Shown: positions 1 through 19,005, numbered from the stretch's first letter. The stretch: DNA of 64,000 nt from Nemophila menziesii (GCA_029959085.1 JARWIR010000005.1:4776501-4840500); one strand, 5' to 3'. Numbers and translations are program-made. The notes: generated by a model not told the origin, from the sequence alone.

Positions 1-135
1 AAGCAGTACTTATACCCTTGTGTTATACAGTTGCAAATTTACCCCTCGGGGGTATATGTTTGCTAATCTTTGGATGAACACGTGGATATATATGTTACAT
101 TTTAAACACACGTAGTTAGCTATTTAACATAACTT
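1..135. repeat. Family C degenerate repeat, partial array at window edge
   Basis: The text reads as a 'dotted' repeat: a phrase with CCTTGTGTTATACAG, then TTGCAAATTTACCCC, then a stretch ending in TTTGCTAATCTTTGGATGAA. The same phrases recur at 59.92-60.45 kb. No coding potential was seen between here and the alpha-SNAP relic that begins at 643. Confidence 0.6.
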
Positions 136-642
136 AAGGACCAATGGCGCAATTAGCCAAAATATATAGAATTAGGGACATACATAAAACTGAAAATTGA
201 ACATTATGCTTCGTGTTTCTTAAATACTTAAATTTTCTTTTTTGGGTTTTACTAATTCTTTTTTTCTCATCAAAACGATTTGTATTAATGGCTTGAACCT
301 ACATTGTCTTTACATACTCAGAGTCACTTAATTACAATCAAAACTAAGTGATATCTAACTGAGCAAGATTTAAATTTAAAAATATCCAACATGGAATGGA
401 AATACTTGTATCATACTATCACAAACTACATATATTTTTAACATATTCTTTGTATATATTCATATAAGAATGGAAGGACAACTAATAGTTTAATTTGTAC
501 AAAAGAATGAAACCTAAAGTGTATCGACCCTTTCAAGAGTAAAAATTACTGTTTAAAGAATAGTCATAAAGAATAGTAAAAATTACTGTTTAAAAATCAC
601 CCCATATATGCACATATCCAATAGTCATAAAGAATAACAGAT

Positions 643-2599
643 CTAAGTAAGATTATCAAATTTAATTGCTTCCGCCATTCTCGATAAGAGAGTTGTCTTC
701 CACGTTTCCTACAACATTACACAATGTCAATTTATTAAAAACATAAAAAATTTGCAATTAGGCCATATTTAGTATTATATTAGGATATAGGAAAACTAAT
801 AGTATATTGGATTCAAGTTAGTCAAAACCCAAATTCAAGAGGAATGTTAAGACTAATAGTGATTTACCTCGTTTATCAAGCGAAATCTTTTGTATTTCTC
901 GAGAGTATCAGAAAACTTAAACTTATCTTTCTCATCAATTGCAGCAGCCAAACACTACAAAGTGATAATTGCATAGTCAGTTCTGAATTAATTTAATAAT
1001 TTCTAGGAATAAAGTCTTTGTTTTTAACTTACCACTAAAAGTTGGTAATGTAATGTTCTAGAAAAAGTGGGATCAATTTTCTGCAAAAATCCGCATAAAC
1101 ACGTTTTATATACATACAAATTAGAAATTGCTATGCTAATGTTAATACCTGATATTTCTTCAATACATCATTGAAAATAACATCATGTAGTAACGAGATG
1201 TCCTTTGACCCAACACTTTTTACAACTATCATTGGTAAGATTATATGCTATATCCACGTATATTTCGCTAGCTTCCTCATATCTGCACGGAACATGCATT
1301 TTAGTTTAAATTACCGAATACTATATTTATATTTGTTGATAATTCCATTTTACTATAATAAATAGATCTAAGTTGAATTGAAAGAAGAATTTACAATTTA
1401 AGTATTAAATATAAGATCTGGGCTTACTTCCCAAGTAGAGCAGCACATTGAGCTATTTTCTCAATGCAACTGAGTGAAGTAGATGTGTTGCCTTCGCTCT
1501 GGAAAAGGTCCGATGCTTTTTTGTAATTTACACTAGCCTTGACGAAATCTCGCTCTTTCTCATAGCAATTTCCTGCACATATATTTTATTTTAGTTTATT
1601 TCAGTTTATGGCCTAGAGCAAATACAGTATCATGACCACCATAGAAATTTTATACCTTGTAATATATTGCACATAGTTCGAACTTTCCGAATTCTAGGAA
1701 CATATCTGCAGCTTTCTCTCGGCAAGATATTGCCTCTGCAAATCATCAATCCATTATATCCTCAATAAAACATAATCACTTCAAATAATGTTTGCACAAA
1801 CTCTAAGAAAGCCTAGGAAGCACAAACACGGATATGGCGACACAGACACGAAGATACGTCAATTTTTCAAATTACCCGACATGACACGGCTTCGATATGT
1901 TAATAAAAGAATATAAATTATATACAATAATTATGTAAATAATATATTGAAAATAAATTCTAAAGAGTAGTACTATAGTTGTTGGTGTAATTCAATACTT
2001 AGACTATAACTTCAGAATTAAAATAAAAAAAAAATTCCGGACACTTGCCACAACGTCTCGATACAGATGTGTCAAAGGCGTCGGAGTGTCGGGTGTGTCG
2101 GTGCTTCCTAGGGGAAAACATAATGATTTCTCACCTTTAATACTTGTCTTCTCATAGTAGGAAGAAGCATTAGCATAAGAATAAGCAGCTAATTCTTTAT
2201 TATCTATCTGCATGTATAGGATCGTCAATATATATAACCTCATCACAAAGAAATATTTAGTATGTCCATATTTTACCTTCAAGTAACAGTTTGCCAATTT
2301 GACATAGGTAGCTCCAACTTGATCCCCTATGAACACGAAATTGTACCATCAATAACTAGGATAAGTTTTACAAAAAGATAAAAGAAAATACTACAATTTC
2401 CATATGTCGAATATGTATGAATAAACCTTAAAATCAACATGAATGCATCAAAGGACAATAATGAATATTTAAGAAACGAATAAAGCAGCTAGGAGTTACA
2501 AGATTTTGTGAGTTTGAAGGACTGAACGGCTTTGCGAAAGAAATCGGCGGCGCCGTAGTAATGCTTCTTCTCGACTTTCATAATGAATTGATCTCCCAT
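643..2599 (-). pseudogene. alpha-SNAP-like gene, frameshifted
   Basis: Alpha-SNAP recruits NSF to SNARE complexes so they can be taken apart after membrane fusion. Eight exons read on the minus strand with GT-AG borders: 2599-2500, 2326-2277, 2207-2135, 1735-1656, 1572-1428, 1282-1149, 1080-1033, 954-868, ending with 708-643. Recognisable pieces are KSWDQVGATYVKLANCYLK across the first junction, AISCREKAADMFLEFGKF, IDPTFSRTLHYQLLV, LAAAIDEKDKFKFSDTLEKY and the C-terminal ETWKTTLLLSRM-like end. Two breaks are visible. In exon 5 the reading frame after EIA shifts (a loss equivalent to about 7 bases against the family) and runs into a stop. In exon 6 the frame shifts again after VKGHLVTT, where about eight family residues are missing. 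The N-terminus is also about 15 residues shorter than usual. An intact gene would be about 290 aa. A divergent gene with unusual splicing is possible but I found no acceptor that repairs exon 5. Confidence 0.8.
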
Positions 2600-2669
2600 T
2601 ATTTTATCTCCTTTCTTCTTTGTTTTACGGGGTGGCGATGATATGTATGTACTTATAATGAGGAAGTTA

Positions 2670-2677
2670 TATTTATA
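2670..2677 (-). promoter_or_regulatory. TATA box of the alpha-SNAP-like copy
   Basis: TATAAATA on the minus strand, about 71 bases upstream of the ATG at 2599. Position and match suit a plant core promoter. It suggests the copy kept its own promoter rather than being a processed retrocopy, which agrees with the retained introns. Confidence 0.4.
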
Positions 2678-2699
2678 CACGTCTTAAATTTGATCTCAT

Positions 2700-3145
2700 G
2701 ACTAGGGACTCTTTTTCCACTGTTTCAGATTAAAAAAATACGTCAAAGTTGTTTAGAGTAATGATTTAGTCTTTGTTTTTCTTTGAAGAACTAACTATAG
2801 ATTTTTCCAAGGTGAATTGTGTTTACTCCTCTTTTAACCATATCTTCTTAGATATTTTTCCTTTTCGTATGTATGCAAAATAAAAAATTATGATTATTGC
2901 AAAGCAAGATGAGCTCCAACAAGGAGTCTAAATTCATTCCATGATATATTTCAGGATTTCTAAGTATATTAGTTTATTTGATACAATAAGTATTACCATA
3001 AAATTGAAAAAGAAAAAAACATTACCATACTACTTCTAGTTTCCAACTTGAGCATATGTAGACCTTAGGATTTTTTCATTTTTTTTCTAGAGATATAAAA
3101 AACAGGAACATCGTACAAAAACCGACCAATACCTAGTCTAGAGAA
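2700..3145. other. AT-rich spacer
   Basis: Between the alpha-SNAP-like promoter and the first LINE relic I see no coding frame, repeat or RNA gene. Confidence 0.4.
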
Positions 3146-3149
3146 CTAG

Positions 3150-5240
3150 TTACCCACCAAAATGTGGCTCATTAAACCGTTGGCCTTCCGTATAGGAACA
3201 CGCAGGTTTATCAGTTATTCTATTGTGACATCTGAAAAAATGACGGAAAAACAGATTACACGCGATCTCGCCTATCCTGGCACAAAATGAGCAGAATAAT
3301 CACCGAGCAGCTGACGGTGACCTTATACCTTGAACGACTTCAAGGTTATCTAAAAAGATGATGGTCTTAATTCCATAGGGATCCCCACATGTTTCGGCTA
3401 CATCCAGATCATTTGTCACTCCTTACCATACAAATTCATGCACGTTCGACAGAGGATGTGAAAGATGCGTCGCACGTGAGTAATACTTGCGCAGTCTGAA
3501 TATCTAAGTCATTATGTATGGACAATTTTGTATTTTCTCGGCTGTTAAACGTACGGTTTACCGTGCTGTTCCACCCATTCCCAAATATATCACACATTCC
3601 TCTATTCGTTGCGTGACTCGCGTCTTTTGAGTCCAGATTCAAGTTCTTACGAAGGGTCTTCATTTTGCTTTTCCAAATGTTCCAAGTATCAATAGAATAA
3701 TTGTTGTTACCGCTTTCAGATCCCAACTTCTAGTCCCAAACGCGTGAGACACTTTGATAATCTAATTGCCTAAAGTTTCTGTTACGCTTTCCTCTACACA
3801 AATCTATAAAGTTTATCCTAGCTAGATCTGGCGGCAAACTAGACAAGACAACAAGAGGTGATTTATGGTTTCCATCCACTCGTTGCACCAGTAATACTAG
3901 TCATCCTTAGAACATCGTCTTTGTTTGAGATTCTTCTTGGTAGGTAACACGTCTTTACATGTCTTCAACGCGAAGATGTAGACTTTCACTAGACGCTTGT
4001 ACTGATAACTGTGCCGTAACTATTAATTTGTTGCTAGTCAGAACTACGTATCTCGATTTGCTCGTGTATTCTCCACACCTGGTATGCGTCCAAATGAACA
4101 TGTCTTGCGCTTGACGTTGGAGAATAGGCATCCTTGGAATCTCTGTTGGTTTCAGAAAAGTAGAATCCAAGAGTTCAAAGTCCTATGAGTCCTCATCTTC
4201 TCTCATTAACTGATCAATGGTAACTAAATTTATTTACTGTTGGAATGGTAAATGATCCTTGGAATAGGCCATTTATTATCCCATATATTGGTACTTTCTA
4301 TGTTGCCAATTTTAATGATCCCTTCTTTTCGAATCAATTCCCTTCATTCGAGGATGCTCGACCATGACCATGTACTATTCTATCGTAGCTTAACACTCAG
4401 AAGGTCCTCTCTCAGGTGATATATACCTTTCAGTACCTTGGCCACCAGTAAGTCTGGATTTTTCATTAGTCCCCGTGCTTGGGCAGCTAACTAAGTGGTA
4501 TTCATACGTTTGAAATCTTTGATTCCCATCACACCTATCACTTTTTCAACCCTCGTCTTTTCCCATGCTACCTAGTGAATTTTCCTTTTTTACGTATAGT
4601 TCGACCAAAAGTTTGCGATTATAGATGCCAGTTTTGGGAAAAAATTGTAGAAAAAAAGGAAATGGGCATGGCATAAGCTGGGATGGCTTGGAGCACTACT
4701 TTAATCAGTACTTCTTTCCTTCCTTCTGACAAGAGTTTGGCCTTCCATCCCTAGACTTTTGAGAAAATTTTATCTAGCAATCCATGTGAGTCTCTTGATT
4801 TTAGAGCACGTATGACATAGTGGTATTACAAAATATTTTCCAAAATCTTATGCTTTAATACGAAGAAAATCTACGGTGTCACACCAGATGGAGTCTGAGG
4901 TGCCCTTTCTAAAACAAATAGATGATTTTCCAAAATTTACTTGATGTCCTGATCATGCACAGTACATCTCAGTACATTCTTGAAATTCTTGTATCCCTTG
5001 CCTCTCGAGTGTCGGGAATAATAAAGAATCATCCGCAAACAATAGATGTGAGAGGATTAGACAATTACGCGTTCTTTTGATACCCTTGATAAATTCGTGA
5101 TCTACTTTATTTTGATAAGACTGGTAAGAGATTATGTCATAAGTGAAAACAAAAGCGGGGAAAGTGGGTCACCCTATCGCAAACCCCATTCCAAGACAAA
5201 CTTGGGGAGCCGCTCACCGTTGATATAATTTGGAATGATT
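3150..5240 (-). mobile_element. LINE (L1-type) relic: reverse transcriptase to RNase H
   Basis: Read on the minus strand with many frame breaks, this gives a non-LTR reverse transcriptase from the GLRxGDPLSPLF motif onward. SHLLFADDSLLFP follows, with the FADD catalytic motif at 5028-5039. Next comes the thumb region (VLIKVVLQAIPAYAMPISFF), then a zinc-binding/RNase H tail with DNLEVVQGIRSPSAAR near 3250-3350. The same DNL-VVQGIRSPS-SR phrase is in the relic at 47.2 kb, so the two belong to one LINE clade. The 5' half (endonuclease and early RT) is missing. There are stops every few dozen codons, so it is long dead. Confidence 0.75.
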
Positions 5241-5269
5241 AGAGACACAATCACAACAAGATCGATGGA

Positions 5270-6275
5270 ATCAAGGATGAGAGTGAAGTCTGTGAGGAAT
5301 GCCTTGCGAAGATTAAGGATATATCTACAAACAATTATTCAAGAACAATGATACTAGAGATTTTGAAGAATCTACGAAATCTACAATCGAAAGTGACCAA
5401 ATAAATGAATGAGTAATTGACAAGGAACCAACAATTGGGGAAGTAAAAGAAGCAGTCTTCAATTTGACAACATTAAAGGCACCAAGTCGGGATGATTGAG
5501 TGGAAGATATTTATCAAAAATATTGGGAAACTCTAAAACATGATATTTTTTAACTAGTAAAGGAATTTTTTGACAACTGTTCATTGGAAGGATTAAATGA
5601 CACAACAAATACTCTTATACATAAAGGTGAAGCCAAGAAGGACTAGGGGATTACTAAACTATATCGTGTGTAAACTTTATATATAAGATCATATAGAAGA
5701 TTCCAACAACGCGACTATATCAGATAATAAAGAATATTATTACAAACATAGGCAACATTCATTATAGAGAGATACATTCAGGACAACATCATCATCACAC
5801 GTGAAGTGTCATATTTTCTGCGCAAAAATAGAAAGCGGCAAACACTATACAATGGTTAATGTGGATATGGCGCAAAAGCATATGATCGATTCCAGAGGGA
5901 TTTCTTGCTACATGTTTTACTTAAGTTTGACTTTATTGAGAAATAGATCGATTGGATAAGGAAATGCATTTCAACGGTTACTTCCAGCCTTAATTTTAAT
6001 GGTGAAAATTTAATACCATTATGTCATCAGAGACCTAATATGTAAATGCTAAGATGGATAGGGGAAAAAAGTCTTTGCTAAGGCTTATGGGTGGAAATAA
6101 CAACTTCTAATAAAAGGGGAAATAGAGTTTTAATTAAAGTAATATTGCAAGCTATTATGTCTTACGAAATGTCAATTATTAGCTTTCCTAAGAAATTTTG
6201 TAAATATCTTAGTCGTATGTTTGTTATTTTTTGGTGGGGTGTTGCAAATAGAAACATGATTCAATAGGTGTCTTT
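5270..6275 (+). mobile_element. Second LINE reverse-transcriptase relic, opposite strand
   Basis: On the plus strand, broken frames give EPTIGEVKEAVFNLTTLKAP followed by IYQKYWETLKHDI, the N-terminal RT signature of plant L1 elements. Then comes VNVDMAQKHMIDSRG, the decayed 'DMAKAYDRV' motif A. After a jump comes the thumb region GNRVLIKVILQAIMSYEMSI and FWWGVANRN. The FADD-bearing palm segment is absent, so an internal deletion lies near 6010-6060. It starts about 30 bases from the 5' limit of the opposed LINE relic at 3.15-5.24 kb. The two overlap in protein content (both have a thumb), so they are two separate insertions rather than one inverted element. Confidence 0.7.
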
Positions 6276-6415
6276 CGTGTCCCAGAGTGTGATACAATAA
6301 ACCGACACCCTAGAAGCCACTTCTCGCAAGTGTACGGGTTGTTGACAAGTAATAAAGATAAGTACCAAGTATTATCGTCTCCACAAGGACTATCACGTAG
6401 ATAATTATGCTTCGA

Positions 6416-7708
6416 TAGGGGTGGAAATCGGAAGGAACGGATCGGAAAAAAGGTCTTTCGGAAAAATTCCTATTTTTTTCGGAATAGATTTTTTCCATTC
6501 CAATTCCTATCCAAATTTTCGGAACTGGGAAAAACAGTTCCGAATTCGGAATTTCGGAATTTACAGGAAATTCGGAAATTTCGGCACGGAAATTTCGAAA
6601 CTTTTTGTTCGGAAAGTTCGGAACTTTGGGTTCGGAATTTCGGAACTTTTGGTTCGGAAATTACGGAACTAAGGGTTATAATTCGAAACAGTGGTTTAAA
6701 ACTTACACGAAGAGTAACATCAGTTAAAAACTAAACTTATAAAAGTTACACAAAGAGTAAAGTAGTTAAAAACTAAACTTAAAATTTACATGAAGTAACA
6801 AAGTAGCAGTAGTTAAAAAAATGCTAAACCACTGTTACTTTCCCAATTACATGAAAAACAAATATTGCAAAAAAAATCTTGGAAAATGATCCTGCAATTT
6901 TGTTCCAAAGAAGTCTTGCCTCCGAGCCTTAAAGTGATCATGCAATTTCCTATAAGTTGTTAGAAAAAGTGAGAAAACAATGATGCATAAGTTATTAGAG
7001 AAAATACAAAAACATTGCTTCAACATTCTTAAAAGAAGATCACATTAGGCATCGCTGGATTGTCTTTGTTTCGACTATAAGCATCATTGAAATGGTTAAA
7101 GATGTAAAAGTAGTTCAACAACATCAACAGGTCTACGGGCATTTTCAGTGATATGAATTTGGTTGGCAAATGCATGAATTTGTATATATGTTGAAGGTTT
7201 TCTTACAAACATTATCAATAATACAAGGAAGAGAGAAACTAATTGTTGAACTTATTCAGAAGATACTTAAGATTTTATTTTGAATTAACCAAATCTTGAG
7301 TTGATTTATAAGTATACTATTTATTTTGGAAATATAACTAGACAATGGATATGGAAGCCAAGTTGATTTTCAAGTTCCAAAACTTTTCAAGGACAAAAGA
7401 AACATGCCATTAATTTTCATGTTTCAAATCCACCATGCAATACTACTTTGAAATATGATTTATAATTCGGAATATAATTCAAAAATAAAATCGGATCGGA
7501 AATATAATTCGTAAATAAAATCGGATCGGAAAACCCGGAAATTTCGGAGATTTATATGTAGTTCCAATTCCGATCCGATTTTTTCGGAAAAATGGAAATC
7601 GGAATTTCGGAATCTTAAAAAGCTGTTCCGAAATCGGAATTTTCGGATCGGAAAAGTCGGATCGGAAAAGTCGGAAATCGGAAATTTCGGATCCGATTTC
7701 CACCCCTA
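6416..7708. mobile_element. Non-autonomous hAT-type element with TTCGGAA arrays
   Basis: Both ends match: TAGGGGTGGAAATCGG at the left and its reverse complement at the right. Each side is flanked by the 8-base direct repeat TGCTTCGA (6408-6415 and 7709-7716). An 8-base duplication with TAGGGGTG-type ends is the hAT signature. Length is 1293 bases. The outer 250 bases at each end are packed with variants of TTCGGAA/TTCCGAA, forming long subterminal repeats. The centre (6.7-7.45 kb) has no transposase. Open frames such as the 83-residue one at 6421 are by-products of the repeat. A partial relative lies at 18.78-18.98 kb. Confidence 0.85.
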
Positions 7709-8580
7709 TGCTTCGATCGTGTAAAAATGTAGCGTTCATAATAGGAAATGTAACAAGTAAAATATTTATTTGGTTTTCAATAACTAAAGACTAAACATTT
7801 AACGAACTAAGATTATAAACTAAAATAAAATAAAGTAAACAAATAATTAAAAGATGGAATAAAGGATGAGAGAGTTGCTTGAGGTTTTGCTAGTATTCTT
7901 ATATGTCTTTAATTTAATGTTTTTATTGATAAGGGTGAGTTGGTAACTTTGCATTAGCTCCCTCTTGGGTAGCTTAGAGAGCATTCCTCCTTCACAAGAG
8001 ACCCCTCCAGGTTACCCTAAAATGTCTTCGGATGATTGAAGCTCTAACCTTATTGAATATTTAGCTAGGCAAGACCTCCCGGTTCAAAACTACATACTAG
8101 ATGCCTATGCGCTATGTCCGCATCTAAACCCCCCTCCTGGGTGTTAGCTTAACTACAAGGGTTACCCACTATTTGGACAAAAAATAGGTAGTGTTGTAAA
8201 AAACGTATAGTCTATGGAATAATAAATATCAATCTCAATTAAACATTCGTCCCAAATTCAATAAAACAACAAATAACATAAGCATAGGTTCTTACATAAT
8301 CAAACCTCAAGAAATGATGGTTTATTTCATAATTAAATAAATAAAACTAATAAAAACTAAAGACAAAATCATAAGTAAAAGCAAAAATAAATGATAGTTA
8401 CTCTTAAGGAAGCGCTGATTCGATGAATGGTTGGGGAAGAATCGTTCAGTCATGTGAAAAAAATCCTTTTTTTCTTCTCCTCTCCTCTTCTGCTCTTGCT
8501 CCCTTCAAAAAATGGTGATATTATGTAGTAACGTGTTGCATTATTAATAGGAGCTGCTAAATGACTTATATAATAAGTAG

Positions 8581-8827
8581 AAGAGTTATGATATTTTTCA
8601 CCCCTATTCCCTTCACCCTTTTGTCAAATCCTACTTGGCAGATTTCATGTCATGACATATAATTAATTTCTTTACTAATCTTAATTAATTGTTTTATTCC
8701 TTCAATTAAATATTTCCTTAATTATATTTCTTCAGTATTTTATTCCTTACATGTCATGCCATGTAATCTGCCATGGAGGAGGTGACAAAAGGGTGAAGAG
8801 AGTAGGGGTGACAAATATCATTACTCT
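8581..8827. mobile_element. MITE with long terminal inverted repeats
   Basis: The left arm has ATGATATTTTTCACCCCT and CTTCACCCTTTTGTCA; the right arm carries the inverted copies TGACAAAAGGGTGAAG and AGGGGTGACAAATATCAT. Pairing continues inward through GGCAGAT...ATGTCATG, giving arms of about 90 bases around an AATTAATT-rich core. Total about 247 bases. I could not fix the target duplication. No coding capacity. Confidence 0.7.
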
Positions 8828-9184
8828 AAATAAAAAATGTTTGGGCCCCCTTTAGCTCGCTTAATTGGGTTTAGAAGGGGTCACCCCGTTTTTAACTAAA
8901 GTTGGACTAATTCGAGCCACCGTGGAAACAAATCGCACAACTTCTTCATCTCAACTACGAATTGACTTCCGTCACTTCCCACACATCACTAACTTCAAGA
9001 TTTTTTTGAATCAAAAGGAATCGGGTCTAAATATCTGACCAATTATTCGTGCATACTAAAATAATATGATGTAAAGATTTTTCCGACAAACGCTCTAACT
9101 TCCCAAAGTGACTCAAGGATTTATCTCGACTTTTTGACTTCTTCTCTTCATCTTGGCACCTTGTATCAATTTACTTAAATAGGA

Positions 9185-10190
9185 TATGTTTAACACGTCA
9201 AAGACCAATAGATAATCAACCATATTACGTGCTGATTGTAAGGGAGTGATGAATGGCCTAAGAAACTATTTTCTTTATTCATTATATCGGTTTGGACAAT
9301 ATCTCAATACAATCATTATCATGGTATAACAATGTAAAACTCAAACTCTTTAACTAAATCTGCTAGATGAATTTCGACTCACTACTAGTTGTATAAGAAC
9401 TTAGTTATGTCCACCATTCATTCAACTCACATTTTGACATACTAGTGGTTCATAATCAAAACACAACAAGTACATACTTGACTATAATGATGATATCTAC
9501 ATATCACACAATATCTAAGACCCTTTAGAGGTTAACCTATTTGCCTGTCTAAGGTAATCAATCATTAGGAATATATAATTTGACCGATTGATGACATCAT
9601 TTCCACGTGCATCATCTACTCACTTATTTGGTAACTGAGAACTACCAATATTAATCCAATAAGTATCGTTAACTGCATATTAATTTTATCGCATAATCAA
9701 TATCATAATTCAGTAATCTTACAATTAAGAACATATTATTATTAACTCTCGTAGATTAGAATCTCATTAATATAATTCTTTATGATATATAATTCACAAT
9801 TCAACTAAAGATCTACATACATATTATGTAAATCTTCATAATAATAAGCAATCACAACATATTGAAAGAAACCATTCATTTAATTAACAATATAGGGATA
9901 ATAGTTATTGTGCACAATATACTTGTGTCAATTCTTTAAAGACATCATGAGTCGTGGCACATTTTAATATATAATCATCTCCTTGATGGAATATATGATA
10001 CTATCACTTAAATCTATATGAAAATAATTCAATTTTTACATTAACTTAGGCCCTATACATTATAACGGCCCAAAATCCAAAGAATGTGATTATACATCAA
10101 CAAACTAAAACCCGGCCCAAAATGCTAAAATCCCACTCATGCGTCCAATTTCCCATCATATGTATACCAAGGTCACGTTAACAAGCATTA
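9185..10190. other. AT-rich gene-free stretch before the SIN3-like gene
   Basis: No open frame, tandem repeat or terminal-repeat pair was recognised. The last part is the proximal promoter of the SIN3-like gene. Confidence 0.35.
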
Positions 10191-10411
10191 CCAAATGCTT
10201 CACATCACAATAATATTACAACTAATAATCTCATTATTCTTCGACAACGCTTTAGAGAGAGAAACACAAACAAAAATCAAAGCGCAAAGCAAAGCAAACA
10301 AAAAACTTCAGCACAAAAACGATTTCTTTTTCTCAATTATAACTTTTGATCCAAAACGATTTAGCTCATACATAGATCTGCTTATACTTTTTCATTTTCT
10401 CAGATTCTGAG

Positions 10412-10508
10412 GTGAGTTTTCTGGAGAATGAGATAAAAATTATTGTTTTTTACTTTTTTTTTTTTTAATTTCCGATGAAACTCTCGTTCATTTGCTCATA
10501 ATTTACAG
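10412..10508 (+). other. 5'UTR intron of the SIN3-like gene
   Basis: CTGAG|GTGAGT donor at 10411/10412 and ATTTACAG acceptor ending at 10508, two bases before the ATG. The leader exon upstream lies at about 10.2-10.41 kb. The 71-codon frame over this leader (10195-10410) has no family match and is most simply the UTR. Confidence 0.5.
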
Positions 10509-10510
10509 AG

Positions 10511-17429
<6,919 letters not shown>

Positions 17430-17431
17430 AG

Positions 17432-17507
17432 GTATATGGAGTTTTTGAATAATATAAGGACTAATAGTGCAATTTTGTAATGGGTTTGGTTATTGTTATT
17501 ATTGCAG
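17432..17507 (+). other. Probable 3'UTR intron of the SIN3-like gene
   Basis: AAAG|GTATAT right after the TAA stop and ATTGCAG at 17507. It contains one family A core (GACTAATAGTGCAATTTTG). The last exon would continue to about 17.75 kb. Confidence 0.4.
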
Positions 17508-17869
17508 GATTTGATGGAGTTGGTCCTGTAAGGTCATTTCAATGGGTATAATTGTAAAAGCCATTGGTGTGTAGATATAGGGTTTGATATGATGTTGAAT
17601 TGTAGAGAGATGTGTCTATTTTACATTTTATTTCTTCTTCCCATTTACAGTTTTTCTGAAATGTTGAAACGAGTTATTTAGCAGCTTTAATTGAGCTGGA
17701 TTATGTATGAGATAGTTGACATTTTTAGGAGAAATATGTGGAAAACACACAATATATGTTTGTTTGTATTCAACATCTAAAGAGTCCTTATCTTAGGCTT
17801 GGATTTTTTTATATTTTAATTTATTTAATTATGGGCCAAAGTTAATTTATCAGAAAATAAATGTCTTCT

Positions 17870-18450
17870 ACTAGACTACTACCATAATTGATCATAGATC
17901 GAACCAGCATAGACTACTAGTCTGATATCCGACCATCAGCGCCTGATATCCGACCCACCGTAACCCATTAGTTTTAAAATGCAACCCATCAATATCATAC
18001 ACATAACCCACTACCAATAGACGACGGCACTAAAGGCTAACCCACCGAACTCAACATTCACACCATCTATATTACAAAGCATTACCTATCATATTCATTC
18101 CCACCTTCATAGTCTGCACCAGTTTTTTCTAACCCAACGACTTCAACATTCACACCATCGATATTACAAAGCATTACCCATCGAGTTTAGTGGACAACCC
18201 ACCATCGTCCATTTGAACAAAAGTTTCAAGTTTTTCATCAGTTGTTGCATTTGAATTTTATTAGTTACTGATTGTAATTTTTCTGAAGCGATTTTTGTTT
18301 GTTTTAATTTTTAACTGATTGCATAATTTTAGTGTTTTAGTTTTGGTAACAAATCTCCAATTGATGGGTAACTAGGGGCAAGTCTGTCATTTGCGGTGGA
18401 CTGGACCTGATGGGCAATCACTGGTTACTTGTGGACTCTATAAGGAAATC
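17870..18450. repeat. Cytosine-rich spacer with internal direct repeats
   Basis: A segment containing CAACATTCACACCATC and ATATTACAAAGCATTACC occurs at about 18038-18090 and again at 18132-18181, roughly 90% alike. The 10-base word CTGATATCCG is also doubled near 17920-17955. The base composition differs from the AT-rich flanks, which suggests an inserted element of unknown class. No frame encodes a known protein. Confidence 0.4.
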
Positions 18451-18776
18451 ACCCAAAAATAATATATGATGATTTCTTTTAAGTATATACATAACGAGTA
18501 AATTGTTAATTTTTTCTCCCAGGTCAAGTATAATATATATATATATATATAAAAAAAGATTTTGATTGATTTAAATTTAAGTTTTAAGTATTTATTATTC
18601 AACTATATAAAATTGTTAGACATCTTTTAATAAGATCTTTTAATTGTTTTTACAATTTAATATATGATAATAGCTAAATAATTATTATTTTTTCGTCAAA
18701 AGCTAGGTAATGACCTAATGCTTTAGATAAAAGGAAGAAAAACCACTACATTATTACGATTTACATATTACCTAGT

Positions 18777-19005
18777 GGTGGAAATTGGATCCGAAAATTT
18801 CGATTTTTGACTTTTCTAATTCGAAAATTCTAGTTTCGGAATAGATTTTAAGATTTCAAAATTCTGATTTCGGTACAGATTTTTAAGGTTTTGAAATTCC
18901 GATTTTCGATTTCCGATTTTTCCAAAAAAATCTAATCAAAATCGAAACTATATATAAATTTCCGATTTTCATTCCATGAATTATATTTTTTATTTTTATT
19001 TCTGA
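18777..19005. mobile_element. Fragment of the 6.4-kb hAT-type family
   Basis: Begins TAGTGGTGGAAATTGGATCCG, close to the TAGGGGTGGAAATCGG end of the element at 6416. It continues with TTCCGATTTTTCC and TAAATTTCCGATTTTC words like the right subterminal zone of that element. The other end and target duplications are not visible, so it is a truncated relic. Confidence 0.5.

Larger units (their letters stand above)
6276..9180. mobile_element. Remnant of a large non-coding retroelement, interrupted by two smaller insertions
   Basis: The flanks of the inserted hAT element read as one old repeat: a segment with CGCAAGTGTACGGGTTGTTG and a 'cytosine-rich' middle part at 7.95-8.17 kb (CCTCCAGG, CCTCCCGG, CCCTCCTGG), then a tail rich in CTTCTTC words to about 9.17 kb. 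The region at 38.7-40.3 kb has the same order of segments (GATCGTTTGCAAG start, a CCTAGCC/AGGCTTAGGAGC middle, a CTTCTTG tail). I infer a large plant retroelement with no coding capacity left; its class (Ty3-type 3' region or LARD) cannot be decided by eye. Confidence 0.35.

Noticed and set aside
3436..4170. Two minus-strand frames of 96 and 71 codons
   Set aside because: Pieces of the LINE RNase H/linker region read between stops.
3150..6275. Single LINE with twin-priming inversion
   Set aside because: Both relics contain a thumb region, so the parts overlap in content instead of complementing each other.
6421..6672. 83-codon frame rich in RKFGNFG repeats
   Set aside because: Translation of the TTCGGAA arrays in the hAT-type element; not a gene.
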